This document shows, in pieces, positions 8,131 through 17,787 of a DNA stretch of 27,447 nt. A program made the position numbers and the translations under genes. Source of the stretch: Nitzschia sp. DOCU1 (taxonomy: Eukaryota > Bacillariophyta > Bacillariophyceae > Bacillariales > Bacillariaceae); assembly GCA_951394045.1 (NCBI GenBank), contig CATOAN010000004.1, positions 1-27,447 on the forward strand, read 5' to 3'. Position 1 is the stretch's first letter; each line of letters opens with the position of its first letter. Below the pieces are notes generated by a model, which saw only the letters and a list, made by a program, of their open reading frames with translations, did not search any database and was not told where the DNA came from.

Positions 8131-9561
8131 TCAAGGTTCAAGAGTTGTAGTAGTAGTAGTGGTCGGGGTGTTTGTATAGGAGGCGCGGCCGTAAGATTTG
8201 GCCTTGGGTGTAGCTTGAGAGGAGTCGTCTGTTCTCCAGGAACGGCCTCCTCGGCTCATATGACTCTCCTCTTCACCTTCCACGGTGGTAGTAGTCGTAT
8301 TTCTTACGGATGGAGGTGGTGGTGCAAGAACTTCGTCGTCGTCCAATTCATCTTCGTCGTCATCTTCCACCATGGGTTGTGCCACTGCAAATTCTCGGAT
8401 TGCCACTGCCTTTTGACCAACCGCACGATGAATGACTGGGTCATCAGTGCCCAACAACTCTTCGGCAGACATTTTTTCTCGACGCTGTTGTGTCTGGCGT
8501 TCTAGAGCCGCGGCTTCCAAATCTTCGTCTTCCTCGTGCTTTTCTTCTTCTTCATGATGACGATGGCGATCATGATTGTGGTGACGGTGATGATAATGAT
8601 GGTAGTGATTGACGGTCACTAACGAGCTTCTGGGGTCGACGAGACGGTATGCGCACATGCAAAGCAGCCAACACAGAAGATAAAACCAAGCCGCACCTGC
8701 ACTCGCATGTGCGCCTTGAAGCCATGGACATTCCCAGAAATCGTAGCCGCCACACAAGGCAGTCGAGGCCAAGCATGATGCAGCCTGCAATCCACTGGCC
8801 AAAAGAAAACCACAAGATGTACAGCAGGATACCTTCTTGCCGGGTGGTTCGTCGACGGAAGAAGCACAACGACAAGAAGAACAGCAGCACAAGCAGTATC
8901 TTCGCAAGCAAGCAAAGCACCGACATAAAATTGCCACTGTGGATAACGCTGCCAAAGCCGTAGCAACGACCCAGCATAGTTGCGCTGTAAACATCCAGTG
9001 ATCTGTCGACCGAGAAATTAGCAGCCAATCGTCGCCTTGATCCGAATAAAGCTGGCAAGAAGAAACCGAGCCAAGAAAAAAGAATGCTCGTGTGGTATTT
9101 TCCATTGCGTTCTTGTCTTGATGGAAATGCTGGTAACGAAAGAGACCCACACTTTCCGCTTGATTCGCAGTGGCGTCAATCGCAAAGACACCCCAAGCCT
9201 CGTCTTCGTCCAGGGGAGTCCACGCAAACCACTCGCACGAAAGCGTCGAATAGACTCCACAAGCCATTCCAAACAGCCCCAGAACCATAATCAACCAACT
9301 AGAGGATAAAGAAAGAGCACAATGGTGAGATTTCATTTTTGTCAATCAGCATCCATCCAAGCTATCATAGCACACAACAGCACACACGTACCTAATGCAA
9401 CGATTACGAGCCTTGGAGGATTCCACCAAGGCCACTCTCTCTTGCTCGCCAACAGCAGTGTTCGTCGTTGTAGCCGTATGCATGCTGCTTCGAGAGGCTT
9501 TGGAAGAACAAGCAGACGACGAAGAAGAATCTTCATCATCGTGCTCACGGCGACTCGCCAT
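8131..9561 (-). CDS. Predicted four-helix membrane protein with His/acidic cytosolic tail, two exons
   Basis: I model exon 1 as 9561-9392 and exon 2 as 9298-8131. The 93-nt intron has donor TTAG|GTACGTG and acceptor CTTTATCCTCTAG|TTGG, and phase 2 is kept exactly, giving 445 residues. Residues 1-56 are Ser- and Asp/Glu-rich. Predicted helices lie near 58-78, 158-181, 219-241 and 258-275, with a long loop after helix 1 (CEWFAW near its start) and Cys-rich loops after helix 2. This is a tetraspan layout like claudin or PMP22 proteins, but no family signature was recognised. The tail has a His cluster near 288-306, acidic runs, a Pro run and a Thr-rich C-terminus. His/acidic tails can bind metal ions, which is speculative here. 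Without the upstream exon the gene would start at ATG 9336 with an unrelated N-terminus. Confidence 0.72.
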
Positions 9562-10076
9562 GGTGCTAACTTGTTGAAAGAAGGACGCGTTGCCCGGCAA
9601 AACTATGAACGTATCTTGAAAGGCATGCGATGGGATATCATCCACTCTTTGTTCCACGACACGAGCCGAAAAACAGAAACGCAAACGTTTCCAACCAGTC
9701 TCTCAACGTTATTGTCAAGGGAAAAAACAGAAAGAACCGTTTTCTTGGAAACGGCGGCTGACACGGTTTGTCGTCACCGTCGTTGGTCCATCACCATCCA
9801 TCGTGGAAGCGAAATTCACAAAACTTGCTTCCAACCACGACTTGCAAAACTTGCCGCCATTCCAGAAAAGTGAAACGGCGGGGATGAAACGCTAGACGAA
9901 ACGGCGTCGTCGTCAACAAACACAAGTCCTTGACAAGGACATTTGTGTCAATGGTGATGATGTCTCTCTCCTCGTGGAACAATAAAACCATCATCAACTT
10001 CGCCTCTGCCACCCCATCACACATGGAGAAAGTGCGTGACGGATGACGACGTGGATGGCGTCATCATCCCTTTTTT

Positions 10077-10091
10077 GGGGGGGGGGGGGGG
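10077..10091 (+). repeat. Homopolymer run of 15 G
   Basis: Six T residues are followed by 15 G, then CACA and further G-rich runs up to about 10110. The stretch could form a G-quadruplex and is also a likely place for length errors in sequencing. Confidence 0.9.
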
Positions 10092-10153
10092 CACAGGGGG
10101 GAAGGGGGAATCCGGCGAATTCACGGCGCGCCCGCCATCCACACAAACGAAAA

Positions 10154-10192
10154 ACGTCAGCATTGGGAATTCCGTGACGTCCGCATACGTCA
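10154..10192. promoter_or_regulatory. Cluster of three CRE-like TGACGT/ACGTCA sites
   Basis: ACGTCA at 10154-10159, TGACGT at 10175-10180 and ACGTCA at 10187-10192 lie within 39 bp, about 600 bp upstream of the four-helix gene ATG on its strand. TGACGT is the core bound by CREB/ATF-type bZIP proteins and resembles CO2/cAMP-response elements described in pennate diatoms. Function here is inferred. Confidence 0.35.
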
Positions 10193-10517
10193 TTGCATCT
10201 CAGGAATGGATGGTTTCACGTAGGCTGCTGCCGTTGGATACCTACGGAAGGAGAAGCGACCCATCAAAATCGGCGTCAGAGATCCAATCATGCTAATCGA
10301 TGATTGGGTCACGAATCGTCGGAAGGAGATTTTATTGGATATGCAGCCTGGCAAGTGCCAATCACAACGTGCACCGAACTTTCCAGCATTGTTTTTTTGG
10401 AAGAAGCGGGGACAAGAACAATGACCAACTCAAGAAGACGAACACTGGAAATGCATAGCAAAACAAAGAATGACGAATGTCGACGATGATGGGGAGAGAC
10501 GTGATGCGACTATCCTA

Positions 10518-10584
10518 ACTACCGGTAGAGGTAACCTAATCATGGGAGACGGGAGGCAAGCAACAGCAGTTACCTACCGGTAGT
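10518..10584. repeat. Inverted repeat built on CTACCGGTAG palindromes
   Basis: ACTACCGGTAG-ag-GTAAC at 10518-10535 is matched by GTTACCTACCGGTAGT at 10569-10584 in inverted orientation, apart from a 2-nt insertion. Each arm also contains the 10-bp perfect palindrome CTACCGGTAG (10519-10528 and 10574-10583). Confidence 0.7.
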
Positions 10585-11358
10585 AGCTATCCTACCGCTG
10601 TGTTGCCCCGCGAACCCTCTAGAATTGCGAACGGTTGACACTTTCTGTCAGGCATCACTCTAAAGAATGCAATCTCACAAAGAGAAGGCATTAACATGAT
10701 GTCATCCATTCATGCGACGACGGATTATTTCGATATAGCAAAAGATACTCTTTGAAAATAAGCAGGAAGAAGAATAGTTCTTGGTTTCTTCTTCGGTAGA
10801 GATGAAAATCAGAACCCTACCCTTCTTTTTCAATAGAACAACACCAACTGACGTTTGTCGGAACGTTTTCGGCGAGATCTTTGGGATGAATCTTCGCCAA
10901 GAAGCTACTATGATAGTAAGAAAAAGTAATAGACTTGTTTCGTAGTGATGAAAGCTATACTTCTTCGTTAGGGATCCTAAAGGGGTGGGGAAAGAAATAC
11001 CATAGAAAAAGTTGCTTTGCTCTGCTTGCCATGGAAAGGGGCGTTGGAAGGGAGGCCTGCAGTTGTCGTAGTAGAAGCGTCAGTGGGAATGATCCACATC
11101 GAGATCACGCTTAAAAGGTCTCAAGGATTCATTCTCAACTATGTTGTTTGTGTGCTGTGCTGGTCGTCGTCACATTTTGTCAGGAGAGGGAGGGAGCAAC
11201 ATAGAATCGAACTGGAGTAGTGGGAAGTGCGGCGATGCGTGGGTAGTTGTTTCCACAGGATGGATTGGAACCCCCGGAAACAAGCTCTCTGATACGGAGC
11301 TCACAATAGTAACGACCACGTTCTTGAATGGTGTTAGCAGCAAGAGAACTGGCAAAGC

Positions 11359-12531
11359 TCAAGCCGAGGACATGGTGAAGCCGTGGCGGAACTTCTTGGT
11401 TGGCGGAAACATTGAGTCTTCCGCGTCGAGGGGAGGAACTTCATCCGATGGAGAGACCATCGCGACGCTTTCTGGGGTCACAGGGCACGTCATGGCCTTG
11501 GTGGCACTTGGCGTAGCCTCCGCTCCCTTGAAGTGTGTGTGGACGACTCGAGCTAGAACGTCCTTCATGCGAGCATTGTTCGATTCCAGCTCATCAATGG
11601 TCTTTTCGATGGTTGCAATGAAGTTCTTCTTTCGGTCTCGGGTCATCTTGGCATGCATTCGATTACGTTCGCGTCTATAGAAAGTAGGAAAGTAATGGTG
11701 TAAGAGATGTTTCATGGGCCGAAGAGTATATGTGAGACCGCTCCGTACGCACCTTAGGCTTTCGAGCTGATTCTGAGTAAGTTGCTTCTGAACACCGTTT
11801 TCATCGCTATACTGTCCAGTTTTCCAGTTGATATGAGTACGGCCTCCACCAATCAAGGTGATTTTACCGTTGATCTTCAGCTTCAAGGGCTGGTTGGAAG
11901 CAGACTTGTCAGCCATGTCGGGGACGATGAATCGCTTGCGCTTCCCGCCAGATAGTTGAACAATTTCTTCCGCTTCCTTGGCACAGGAATCTGTAGCACT
12001 GGCCACATTGATGAGTGACTTGGTAACAGTGTCCTCTGTCTTGTCAGCCTTATGGGATAGACCCACAAGGATGCTGGCAAGGCTGCATTCCTCGAGGCTC
12101 TGCTTCAGAACTTCCGATTCTGCCTTGAGACCCTTCACTTTCGATTGAAGAGCTTCGAGCTGAGCCTTCTTTCGGAGACGAGTGCGTCGAGCGTGCTCAC
12201 GATTGCGCTCGCGGCTTCGAGCAATGCGTCGCTCTGAATCTTCTTCGTCGTCGTCATCGTCATGATCGTCTTCGTCATCATCATCAAGGGACGACGGCGA
12301 ATCTCGACCTCTGTTCGATTCCACATTCCTTGGGAAAGAACTTTGCCCTGCAGCGGCCTTAAGCAGCAGCTCTTCAGGGTTAAAGACGAATGCCCCACCG
12401 TTTCGGGCAATCTCAGCTGCAGCAGCGATTGCTGCCGCAAGATGATCATTGCTAAACGTCGACATTGCCATTGCCGGTCCAGTCATTGGTCTAGTAGCAC
12501 TAGGAGCGCAATGCGATGCTGTCAACAACAT
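11359..12531 (-). CDS. Transcription factor with two bZIP domains, one intron
   Basis: The start is ATG 12531 (ATG 12486 is an alternative). An intron at 11752-11675 (CTAAG|GTGCGTAC ... CTTTCTATAG|ACGCG) leaves 364 residues when spliced. The protein has an Ala-rich N-terminus, an Asp/Glu run near residues 83-99, and a first basic region, ERNREHARRTRLRKK (about 108-122), fitting N-x7-R. Leu heptads follow at 128, 135 and 142. After a linker with GKRKR and KLKINGKITLIGGG comes a second basic region, RERNRMHAKMTRDRKK (261-276), again N-x7-R, with an I-L-M-V zipper. bZIP proteins bind DNA as dimers in the nucleus; two complete basic regions in one chain is unusual. The intron is 78 nt, in frame and stop-free, so retention would insert 26 residues directly before basic region 2. 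Confidence 0.85.
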   Translation of the reverse strand: MLLTASHCAPSATRPMTGPAMAMSTFSNDHLAAAIAAAAEIARNGGAFVFNPEELLLKAAAGQSSFPRNVESNRGRDSPSSLDDDDEDDHDDDDDEEDSERRIARSRERNREHARRTRLRKKAQLEALQSKVKGLKAESEVLKQSLEECSLASILVGLSHKADKTEDTVTKSLINVASATDSCAKEAEEIVQLSGGKRKRFIVPDMADKSASNQPLKLKINGKITLIGGGRTHINWKTGQYSDENGVQKQLTQNQLESLRCVRSGLTYTLRPMKHLLHHYFPTFYRRERNRMHAKMTRDRKKNFIATIEKTIDELESNNARMKDVLARVVHTHFKGAEATPSATKAMTCPVTPESVAMVSPSDEVPPLDAEDSMFPPTKKFRHGFTMSSA

Positions 12532-12608
12532 TTTACGAAAATTTGTGAAGAAATCGTTCCAAAGTACGTACAAATCGCGAACACTTTGAACCGCGAAACC
12601 CGGATTTC

Positions 12609-12614
12609 ACGTCA
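12609..12614. promoter_or_regulatory. TGACGT-type bZIP site upstream of the bZIP gene
   Basis: ACGTCA on the plus strand (TGACGT on the gene strand) lies about 78 bp upstream of the bZIP ATG. It could serve autoregulation, but a single 6-mer is weak evidence. Confidence 0.25.
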
Positions 12615-13324
12615 GCCAAGTACGGCATTGCTACGCGATAAAACCGCTCCCAGTGATGCCACCTAGTGTCAAGTACGGCATACGAGCACGACTCCGTGGT
12701 TCGCGGAAATGCTACCGGTAGAACAACCAACCTCGTCAGATGTCCTTCGGCGGGGCGGCACTCTCCTTCGGTGGGCATCGACGATGTTAAATGCGTGCGC
12801 AGCTGCCTCGTACGCATGTGCCTCCTAAAAACAGATTGAACTGGATTCGCTGCAATCCCCAATGGCGTCTGGCACCCACGCATCAGGGCCCTTTTGCCTC
12901 CAGACTGACCTACCGAATTGAAACGACACTTCTCTCTGCGTTGAAGGAACATAACTTTTTAAGGATTCCTCTATCAACCAATGAAATGATGAGACACGTC
13001 GTTAACAGAGGGTCACTGCCTAAACTGCTTTGTGATATTACGGAAGGTGAATCGGAAGGCGAACATTCCATGACTGTCTGTACCAAATGAAATAACGCCA
13101 CCGCGGACGACAACGAAATTCTGTAGCGTTTGTTCAACATATAGTCCGTAAACTCCATGTGTCATTATTAATGTTTACGTGGAATCGTACGGAGTCCCCA
13201 GAGTCCGAAAGTCCCTAGCATTGTCCAATGATATCGACGCGTCTCATCATTTGGAATCACATCCTAACACAGTCAAACTTACGTCATCGACATTACCAAT
13301 GTTCTTGGAACCAATGCGACTTAC

Positions 13325-13507
13325 CTCCGAGCGCGCCGGATCCCCAGCCATATGGCATGCCTGCAACCACCTAACATCGGCCAGGTGGCCAATTTCACCA
13401 ACGGAATAAATGGTGCAGATGGCTCCCGTCAGATCGGCACTTGCAACAGCAACTGGGGAGCAGGATACCAGGCGGAGTAGTAGAAGCTGTCGTCGTTCTT
13501 TTTGCAT
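13325..13507 (-). CDS. Possible first exon of an unrecognised small gene
   Basis: ATG 13507 opens a frame of 61 codons, MQKERRQLLLLR to ...HMAGDPARSE, ending exactly at a strong splice donor, TCGGAG|GTAAGT (intron from 13324). A possible continuation is 13152-12910, entered after ATGGAG and in the same phase, which would give about 142 residues. That acceptor has a poor pyrimidine tract. The exon contains YSVGEIGHLADVRWLQACHMAG, which reads like real protein, but I do not recognise a family. Transcript evidence is lacking, so this remains a candidate only. Confidence 0.28.
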
Positions 13508-13862
13508 GGTGCAATGACGACTCCAAGTTAGATCTTTCTCGGTAGTTAAAGCAGTTCTACTGTAGTAGCAGCAGTAGAGAGAAGCAGTGAAAAATGGAAG
13601 AGTTGACAGTCTCCCGTCGGGAAGGAATAGTAGTAGTATTGGGAGAAAGGCATGAACAGCTGGAACGTTTTGGGTCCATCTATTCTTGGAACTGCGTAGA
13701 AGTACGCACGAAATGCACGCAGTGCGTACGAGGTTGACCCAAAAGATACCGCCGTCAAAAAAAAGATATCGGACGCCTGCTGCCAAACGACACGTCCACC
13801 CCATCCATTCAAAGCATGACCCATCTACAACAATAGTATTATCAACCTTGTCAACCACTACC

Positions 13863-14657
13863 ATGAAGGCTTTTTTCTTCAGCAGCTTGTCTGTTGTTGT
13901 CATTACTTCCTCAGTATTTTCGTGTTGGACTGCAAATGCCTTTACGATAAACCACGGCGGCGGCATTACGACCCGCGGCCATCCTGCCGTCGTCGGCGTA
14001 GGGAGCACAACAACAGTATTGGCTGCGACCAATGAAGACGGCGAAAACAAATTGTTTGAAATGGAAGGTTGGCCATCCATTCAAGCCGATTTGGATCGTG
14101 TCCCTATTTTTACCGTAGCAACTCCGGAAGGCAAACCTCTGGCCTATCAAGTCAATATCAACAACAAGGATGCGTATACGGTCCCCTTCTTTTATTGTGA
14201 CGTGGAAGATGCGTTACGAGAACTGGAGGGAGCTCGGAATAGCAGTACAATCGAAGGTTTGGATTTGGTTCCATTTCCTCTCGGCAAGGCTTTTCAACTG
14301 TGGTGTAACGACGAGGCCGTCATTGTGCCGTCCAAACAAGCCATTTTGCAAGCCGGAGCTCCCCCCGGGACCAATCCAGTAGGACAACAGGTTCCCATGT
14401 TTGCGTGTTTGGATATTATGGAAGAAAATGAAACTGATGGAACTGGCCGACTGCCCTTGTTCATGGCCTTGGAGGATGCCAATGCCGCCGTTCAAGAAGC
14501 CGTTACTATGGATGGCGGCAATATTGTGGATATGGAGGTGGTTTGCTTGTCGTTGAGTGGCGCCGTGGAACAACTCGCTACGATTCCAGAGACGCCAGCC
14601 TTTCACTTTATTCCACCATCCAAATCGATGAAGTATATTGAAGAGTATCTATCCTAG
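13863..14657 (+). CDS. Tic22-like plastid protein import factor
   Basis: ATG 13863, in the context ACTACCATGA, gives 264 residues. Residues 1-26 form a signal peptide (FFFSSLSVVVITSSVFS, then TANA), and the predicted cut A26|F27 resembles the ASAFAP motif of diatom plastid presequences; a Thr/Gly-rich transit-like stretch follows. The mature part has the Tic22 pattern: RVPIFTVATPEGKPLAY (79-95), VPFFYCDVEDALREL (107-121), LDLVPFPLGKAFQL (133-146), then a second half with VPMFACLDI (178-186), LPLFMALEDANAAVQEA (197-213) and VVCLSLSGAVEQL (227-239). In plants and cyanobacteria Tic22 proteins sit in the space between envelope membranes and chaperone preproteins or outer-membrane proteins. In a complex plastid I infer the intermembrane space. 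In-frame sequence upstream to 13686 lacks the presequence logic, so I reject that longer start. Confidence 0.8.
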   Translation: MKAFFFSSLSVVVITSSVFSCWTANAFTINHGGGITTRGHPAVVGVGSTTTVLAATNEDGENKLFEMEGWPSIQADLDRVPIFTVATPEGKPLAYQVNINNKDAYTVPFFYCDVEDALRELEGARNSSTIEGLDLVPFPLGKAFQLWCNDEAVIVPSKQAILQAGAPPGTNPVGQQVPMFACLDIMEENETDGTGRLPLFMALEDANAAVQEAVTMDGGNIVDMEVVCLSLSGAVEQLATIPETPAFHFIPPSKSMKYIEEYLS

Positions 14658-15199
14658 AGGGGCGAAGATGGCTTCTTTTCCGAGCAGGTCCTGGATGTTG
14701 TGTGCTCGCTTCTTGGCAGCCAAAAGAATCCCAGTGCAATGTGTGCTACCGGGATAGCTATAGAATTGTTCTTGAACTCGTACAATATCATGGGGTGATC
14801 AGCCTCTACTCCGAATAGTAGTAGTAAAGGTAGACGAGCCCGGCCTCTTCCTTTGAATGTGGTTGTCTTCCTAAAAGTTGTTGTGGTGTGGCTGCTCCTG
14901 GCGAATGAACTCAAGGTACAAATATTATGTAAACCTAGCGTTCCTGTTGCTTCTTGCTTTTCCTAGTCCTCCTTTCTTCAATGTTGATACTGTGTTTTCC
15001 TCAAGCCGGCCCAGCAGCCCTCCTTGCTATCACATAAGGGATATCTAGCCAAAACGAATCAAAATTAAGCATTTATAGGATTGCTATCGTCTTGGTATTT
15101 TTACTTCTAAATGACTTCGCCCTGGTTTTTGGAAGAGTTACAGGGAACGAGTAGTGTTTCCTTCACATGAAGTATGAGACTGAATAAAAGTCTCTCCGT
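14658..15199. other. Convergent 3' interval
   Basis: About 540 bp lie between the 3' ends of the Tic22-like gene (+) and the TPR gene (-). A TAGTAGTAGTAAAGG run sits at about 14816-14830. No ORF or RNA gene is recognised; it probably holds both 3' UTRs. Confidence 0.5.
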
Positions 15200-17437
15200 T
15201 TATTCGGGTATTGATGGTGGATGTTGCATTTCTACCAAGGCCGCGTTGTACATCGCCATCAAGTCTAGCCTACGGATTTGGACAAGGAACGAGTTCACCA
15301 CAGACACGAACAACATATCGTCCTGTTCGTCTAGAAGCAAACCAGTCTGCGATTTTCCATTCCTAAGCACCTCCATCATCAGCTTTCGAGCCCGTTGGAC
15401 TGCGATTTGGGCCGAAACTTTGGTTGAGAGCTCAACTGTAGTATCGTGAAATAGTAGAGCCTCAAACTGGCCCAGGATACGCAAAAAATATTGATTCTCA
15501 AATCGTTCTTTTTTCTCGATATTGATGATCTCATTGTTGTTGCTTGCCCTAAGTTCGGGCATGTCGTGGATATAGTTGTAAGCCGCAGCAGAAGAAGAAA
15601 CAAACTCCCAATCATGTCCATTGCTAGTTTTGTTGATCTGGTAGGTGTCTTTGGGCATGCCCAAAGAAGAATCCAGGGGTTCGAAAGCTTCAGCACTGCT
15701 GCTGATTCGGGGTTTGCTTTCCTTGGCACGGGGCTGGTTGGCATTAGCGACTGTCGACTTGCTTTGCCCTTTTTGTTTGGGTTTCGCTACTACTGCCTTG
15801 CCCTTTGCAGAGGGACTGCTGCCAAGGTTGTTCTGGGACTTTGCTCTAGTGGCACGGGACATTTTAGGGGTAGTAGCACCTGTGGACTTGAGCTGCTCTC
15901 GTTGATGGGGACGAAGCCCTACTGCTTTGGACTTATTGTACTGACGCACAAGGAGAATCCATGGCAAAAGGATCAACACGAGCGTCAACCCGCCAACAAC
16001 ACGTTGCTGTATCGAGTAATCGCTCTCGTCAGACAAGGATTCGCTGTGCGCCAAGGGCGCATGGAGGACAGGACAGCTACTAGGAGCCGTATCATCAGAA
16101 CTGGTCAATAATGGCCAAAAAGTCGACGACTCGACCAAAATCGACAGTCGCTGCACGTCTTCCCACACTTCATTGGCAGATAGTTCCGGCAACTGCTGTT
16201 TGGACTGCTGCGTCCAACCGTTCGGCACTAGTTTTTCTTGCAAGTCGTCAAGGCCTTGGAGTAGTAGTAGATTGTGGAAAGGATGACCATTATCATTTGT
16301 CAATGGAGCCACTGAACGATACAATTCCAATAGCTTGTGGGCTTGAAGAAATAGATTCCGAACTTGTCGTTGAATTTTATGATCAGCCATGTTGGACTTG
16401 AAAAGAATCGAGTCGGCTTGCCACAATGTCTGACAAACTCGGCGGCGATATGAATCGCTAAAACATGGTTGCGAGGATGTCAAAGAAGCAGCTATACCGA
16501 TAGGGGAGAGTTGATTCAAAGAAAAGAGGGGTAGTTCTTCTTCTTGTTGTTGCTGGCCCATTGCGTTATTAGCCCCCTCGGAAATATCCTGCTTCCATTC
16601 AGCCAACACTTGCTTTCTAAAAATCCAAAGTTCATCGGACGTGACACCATCCTTGGAAGAATGGACTTGTTCTCGCAACAATGTCAAGGAGGTTTGATAT
16701 TCCACACTGGCTGCTCGATATTGTTCTTGGCTAAAATACAAATCGCCCTGGACTTCATGATAGACTGTGGCTTGTAGAGCATCCAAATATCGATCGATAT
16801 TCTCAGGCAAGCTTGGAAAATGCGACCAAACTCGCTTGCGATTTTGACGATGACGCGTCTCGATGAATTCTACAAAGTCACGAAAGAACAAAATCGAATC
16901 CAGATTCTCTGGAACGTTTGCCAAGACTTCGTCCATGGTTTGTGTTTCCGACCTTGTTCTGTCATTTGCAGAGTTCTTGTGCTCCTCCACAAGGATGGAT
17001 TGGATACTTGTATAGAGTTCGAGTCGAGCCGCCGATTGAAAGGCCTTGGCGGCTTCATGCCACTTTTCCATATTTATGTACGTTCTTCCTAGACCTATCC
17101 ACCCGGATAATGCACCCAGTGAGTATCGACCTTGTTCCAGCGAAGAATATCGCTGAAGCGCCGTAGCATAATGTTGTTTGGCTTTTTGGTACTTTTCTAG
17201 CTCGAAGAGTTTCTTGGCAACTTTTAGGTAAAGTGGAATTACCTGAGGATGATACAATCCCAAGACGCGTTCTTTGAGTTGCAAAGCATCCTTCCAATAC
17301 ACTAGAGCTTCGGCCTGGCGGCGGGCACCTCCAAAATCTAGAGTTGTAGCGTGGTTGATTCGTTCATTGGCTAGTTGCAACAACAACTGCTGCTCTTCCT
17401 CGACGGATGCATCATCATCTGCTGCTACTGGCGGCAT
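15200..17437 (-). CDS. TPR-repeat protein with a single transmembrane helix
   Basis: ATG 17437 to TAA 15200 gives 745 residues without an intron. TPR-like helical pairs appear at about 40-95 (AEALVYWKDALQLKERVLG; KLFELEKYQKAKQHYATALQ), 110-140 (LGRTYINMEKWHEAAKAFQSA) and 225-255 (GDLYFSQEQYRAASVEYQTSL). Residues about 480-499 (VVGGLTLVLILLPWILLVRQ) form one strong membrane helix, followed by a Lys/Arg/Ser-rich stretch to about 585 and a C-terminal region with possible coiled coil. TPR domains mediate protein contacts; a TPR face on one side of a membrane with a basic tail on the other suggests a scaffold or import-receptor role, which is inference. There is no clear signal peptide, so a tail- or mid-anchored topology in ER, mitochondrion or plastid membrane is possible. 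Family not recognised beyond TPR. Confidence 0.8.
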   Translation of the reverse strand: MPPVAADDDASVEEEQQLLLQLANERINHATTLDFGGARRQAEALVYWKDALQLKERVLGLYHPQVIPLYLKVAKKLFELEKYQKAKQHYATALQRYSSLEQGRYSLGALSGWIGLGRTYINMEKWHEAAKAFQSAARLELYTSIQSILVEEHKNSANDRTRSETQTMDEVLANVPENLDSILFFRDFVEFIETRHRQNRKRVWSHFPSLPENIDRYLDALQATVYHEVQGDLYFSQEQYRAASVEYQTSLTLLREQVHSSKDGVTSDELWIFRKQVLAEWKQDISEGANNAMGQQQQEEELPLFSLNQLSPIGIAASLTSSQPCFSDSYRRRVCQTLWQADSILFKSNMADHKIQRQVRNLFLQAHKLLELYRSVAPLTNDNGHPFHNLLLLQGLDDLQEKLVPNGWTQQSKQQLPELSANEVWEDVQRLSILVESSTFWPLLTSSDDTAPSSCPVLHAPLAHSESLSDESDYSIQQRVVGGLTLVLILLPWILLVRQYNKSKAVGLRPHQREQLKSTGATTPKMSRATRAKSQNNLGSSPSAKGKAVVAKPKQKGQSKSTVANANQPRAKESKPRISSSAEAFEPLDSSLGMPKDTYQINKTSNGHDWEFVSSSAAAYNYIHDMPELRASNNNEIINIEKKERFENQYFLRILGQFEALLFHDTTVELSTKVSAQIAVQRARKLMMEVLRNGKSQTGLLLDEQDDMLFVSVVNSFLVQIRRLDLMAMYNAALVEMQHPPSIPE

Positions 17438-17787
17438 TGTATTGTAGTAGCTACGGTGGAGCTGGCTAATAGCTAGGATCGTCTATTTCAAAAGACGATG
17501 AATTCGATAGAGGTGTCAATCGCGGAATTCATGGCATGCATCGAAAGATCTTTGTTCGTTGCCGCCGCTTTCAACGGAAGGCATATCCTCCCCGCGGCAT
17601 ACGTACGTGAAATCCTCGTGATGCGAGAATTTGGCGGGAAGAAGAACATTCGAATGAGTCGCCCAAGTCCACGTCATCAGCTCATGCCGATAGCAAATGA
17701 CCGTTTGACGCGAGCGCAAGGGAGAAACCTGCCCCCAAAGATCTTGGCGCATTTCACTCTTCTCTTGCTGAAGCATACCCTTGTACC
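17438..17787. promoter_or_regulatory. Shared intergenic region of divergent TPR and hydroxy-acid oxidase genes
   Basis: The two ATGs (17437 minus, 17788 plus) are 350 bp apart, so the promoters probably overlap. Small ORFs here have no recognised domains. GTAGTAGCTAC, a TAG-type motif seen elsewhere in the window, lies next to the TPR start. Confidence 0.5.

Larger units (their letters stand above)
9562..11358. other. Long non-coding interval upstream of the four-helix gene
   Basis: Nearly 1.8 kb separates the four-helix gene start (9561, minus) from the 3' end of the bZIP gene (11359, minus). I see no ORF with a recognisable domain. It contains three TGACGT/ACGTCA sites (10154-10192), a 15-G run, paired CTACCGGTAG palindromes (10518-10584), and a GAAGAAGAA...TTTCTTCTTC inverted repeat near 10767-10795. 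Promoter and 3' UTR functions are the simplest reading. Confidence 0.5.
12532..13862. other. Interval between the divergent bZIP and Tic22-like genes
   Basis: About 1.3 kb holds the two promoters, a CTACCGGTAG palindrome (12712-12721), two copies of AAGTACGGCAT about 43 bp apart (near 12618 and 12671), and a doubtful minus-strand exon (13325-13507). Several small ORFs run in both directions; none has a recognised domain. Confidence 0.45.

Noticed and set aside
9322..9873. 183-codon plus-strand ORF
   Set aside because: It is antisense to exon 1 and the intron of the four-helix gene and has no recognisable domain.
11141..11680. 179-codon plus-strand ORF
   Set aside because: It is the antisense shadow of the bZIP C-terminal exon.
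13686..13862. Longer N-terminus for the Tic22-like protein
   Set aside because: It starts well before the signal peptide, which must be N-terminal; ATG 13863 has good context.
15491..16111. 206-codon plus-strand ORF
   Set aside because: It is the antisense shadow of the TPR gene, without a domain.
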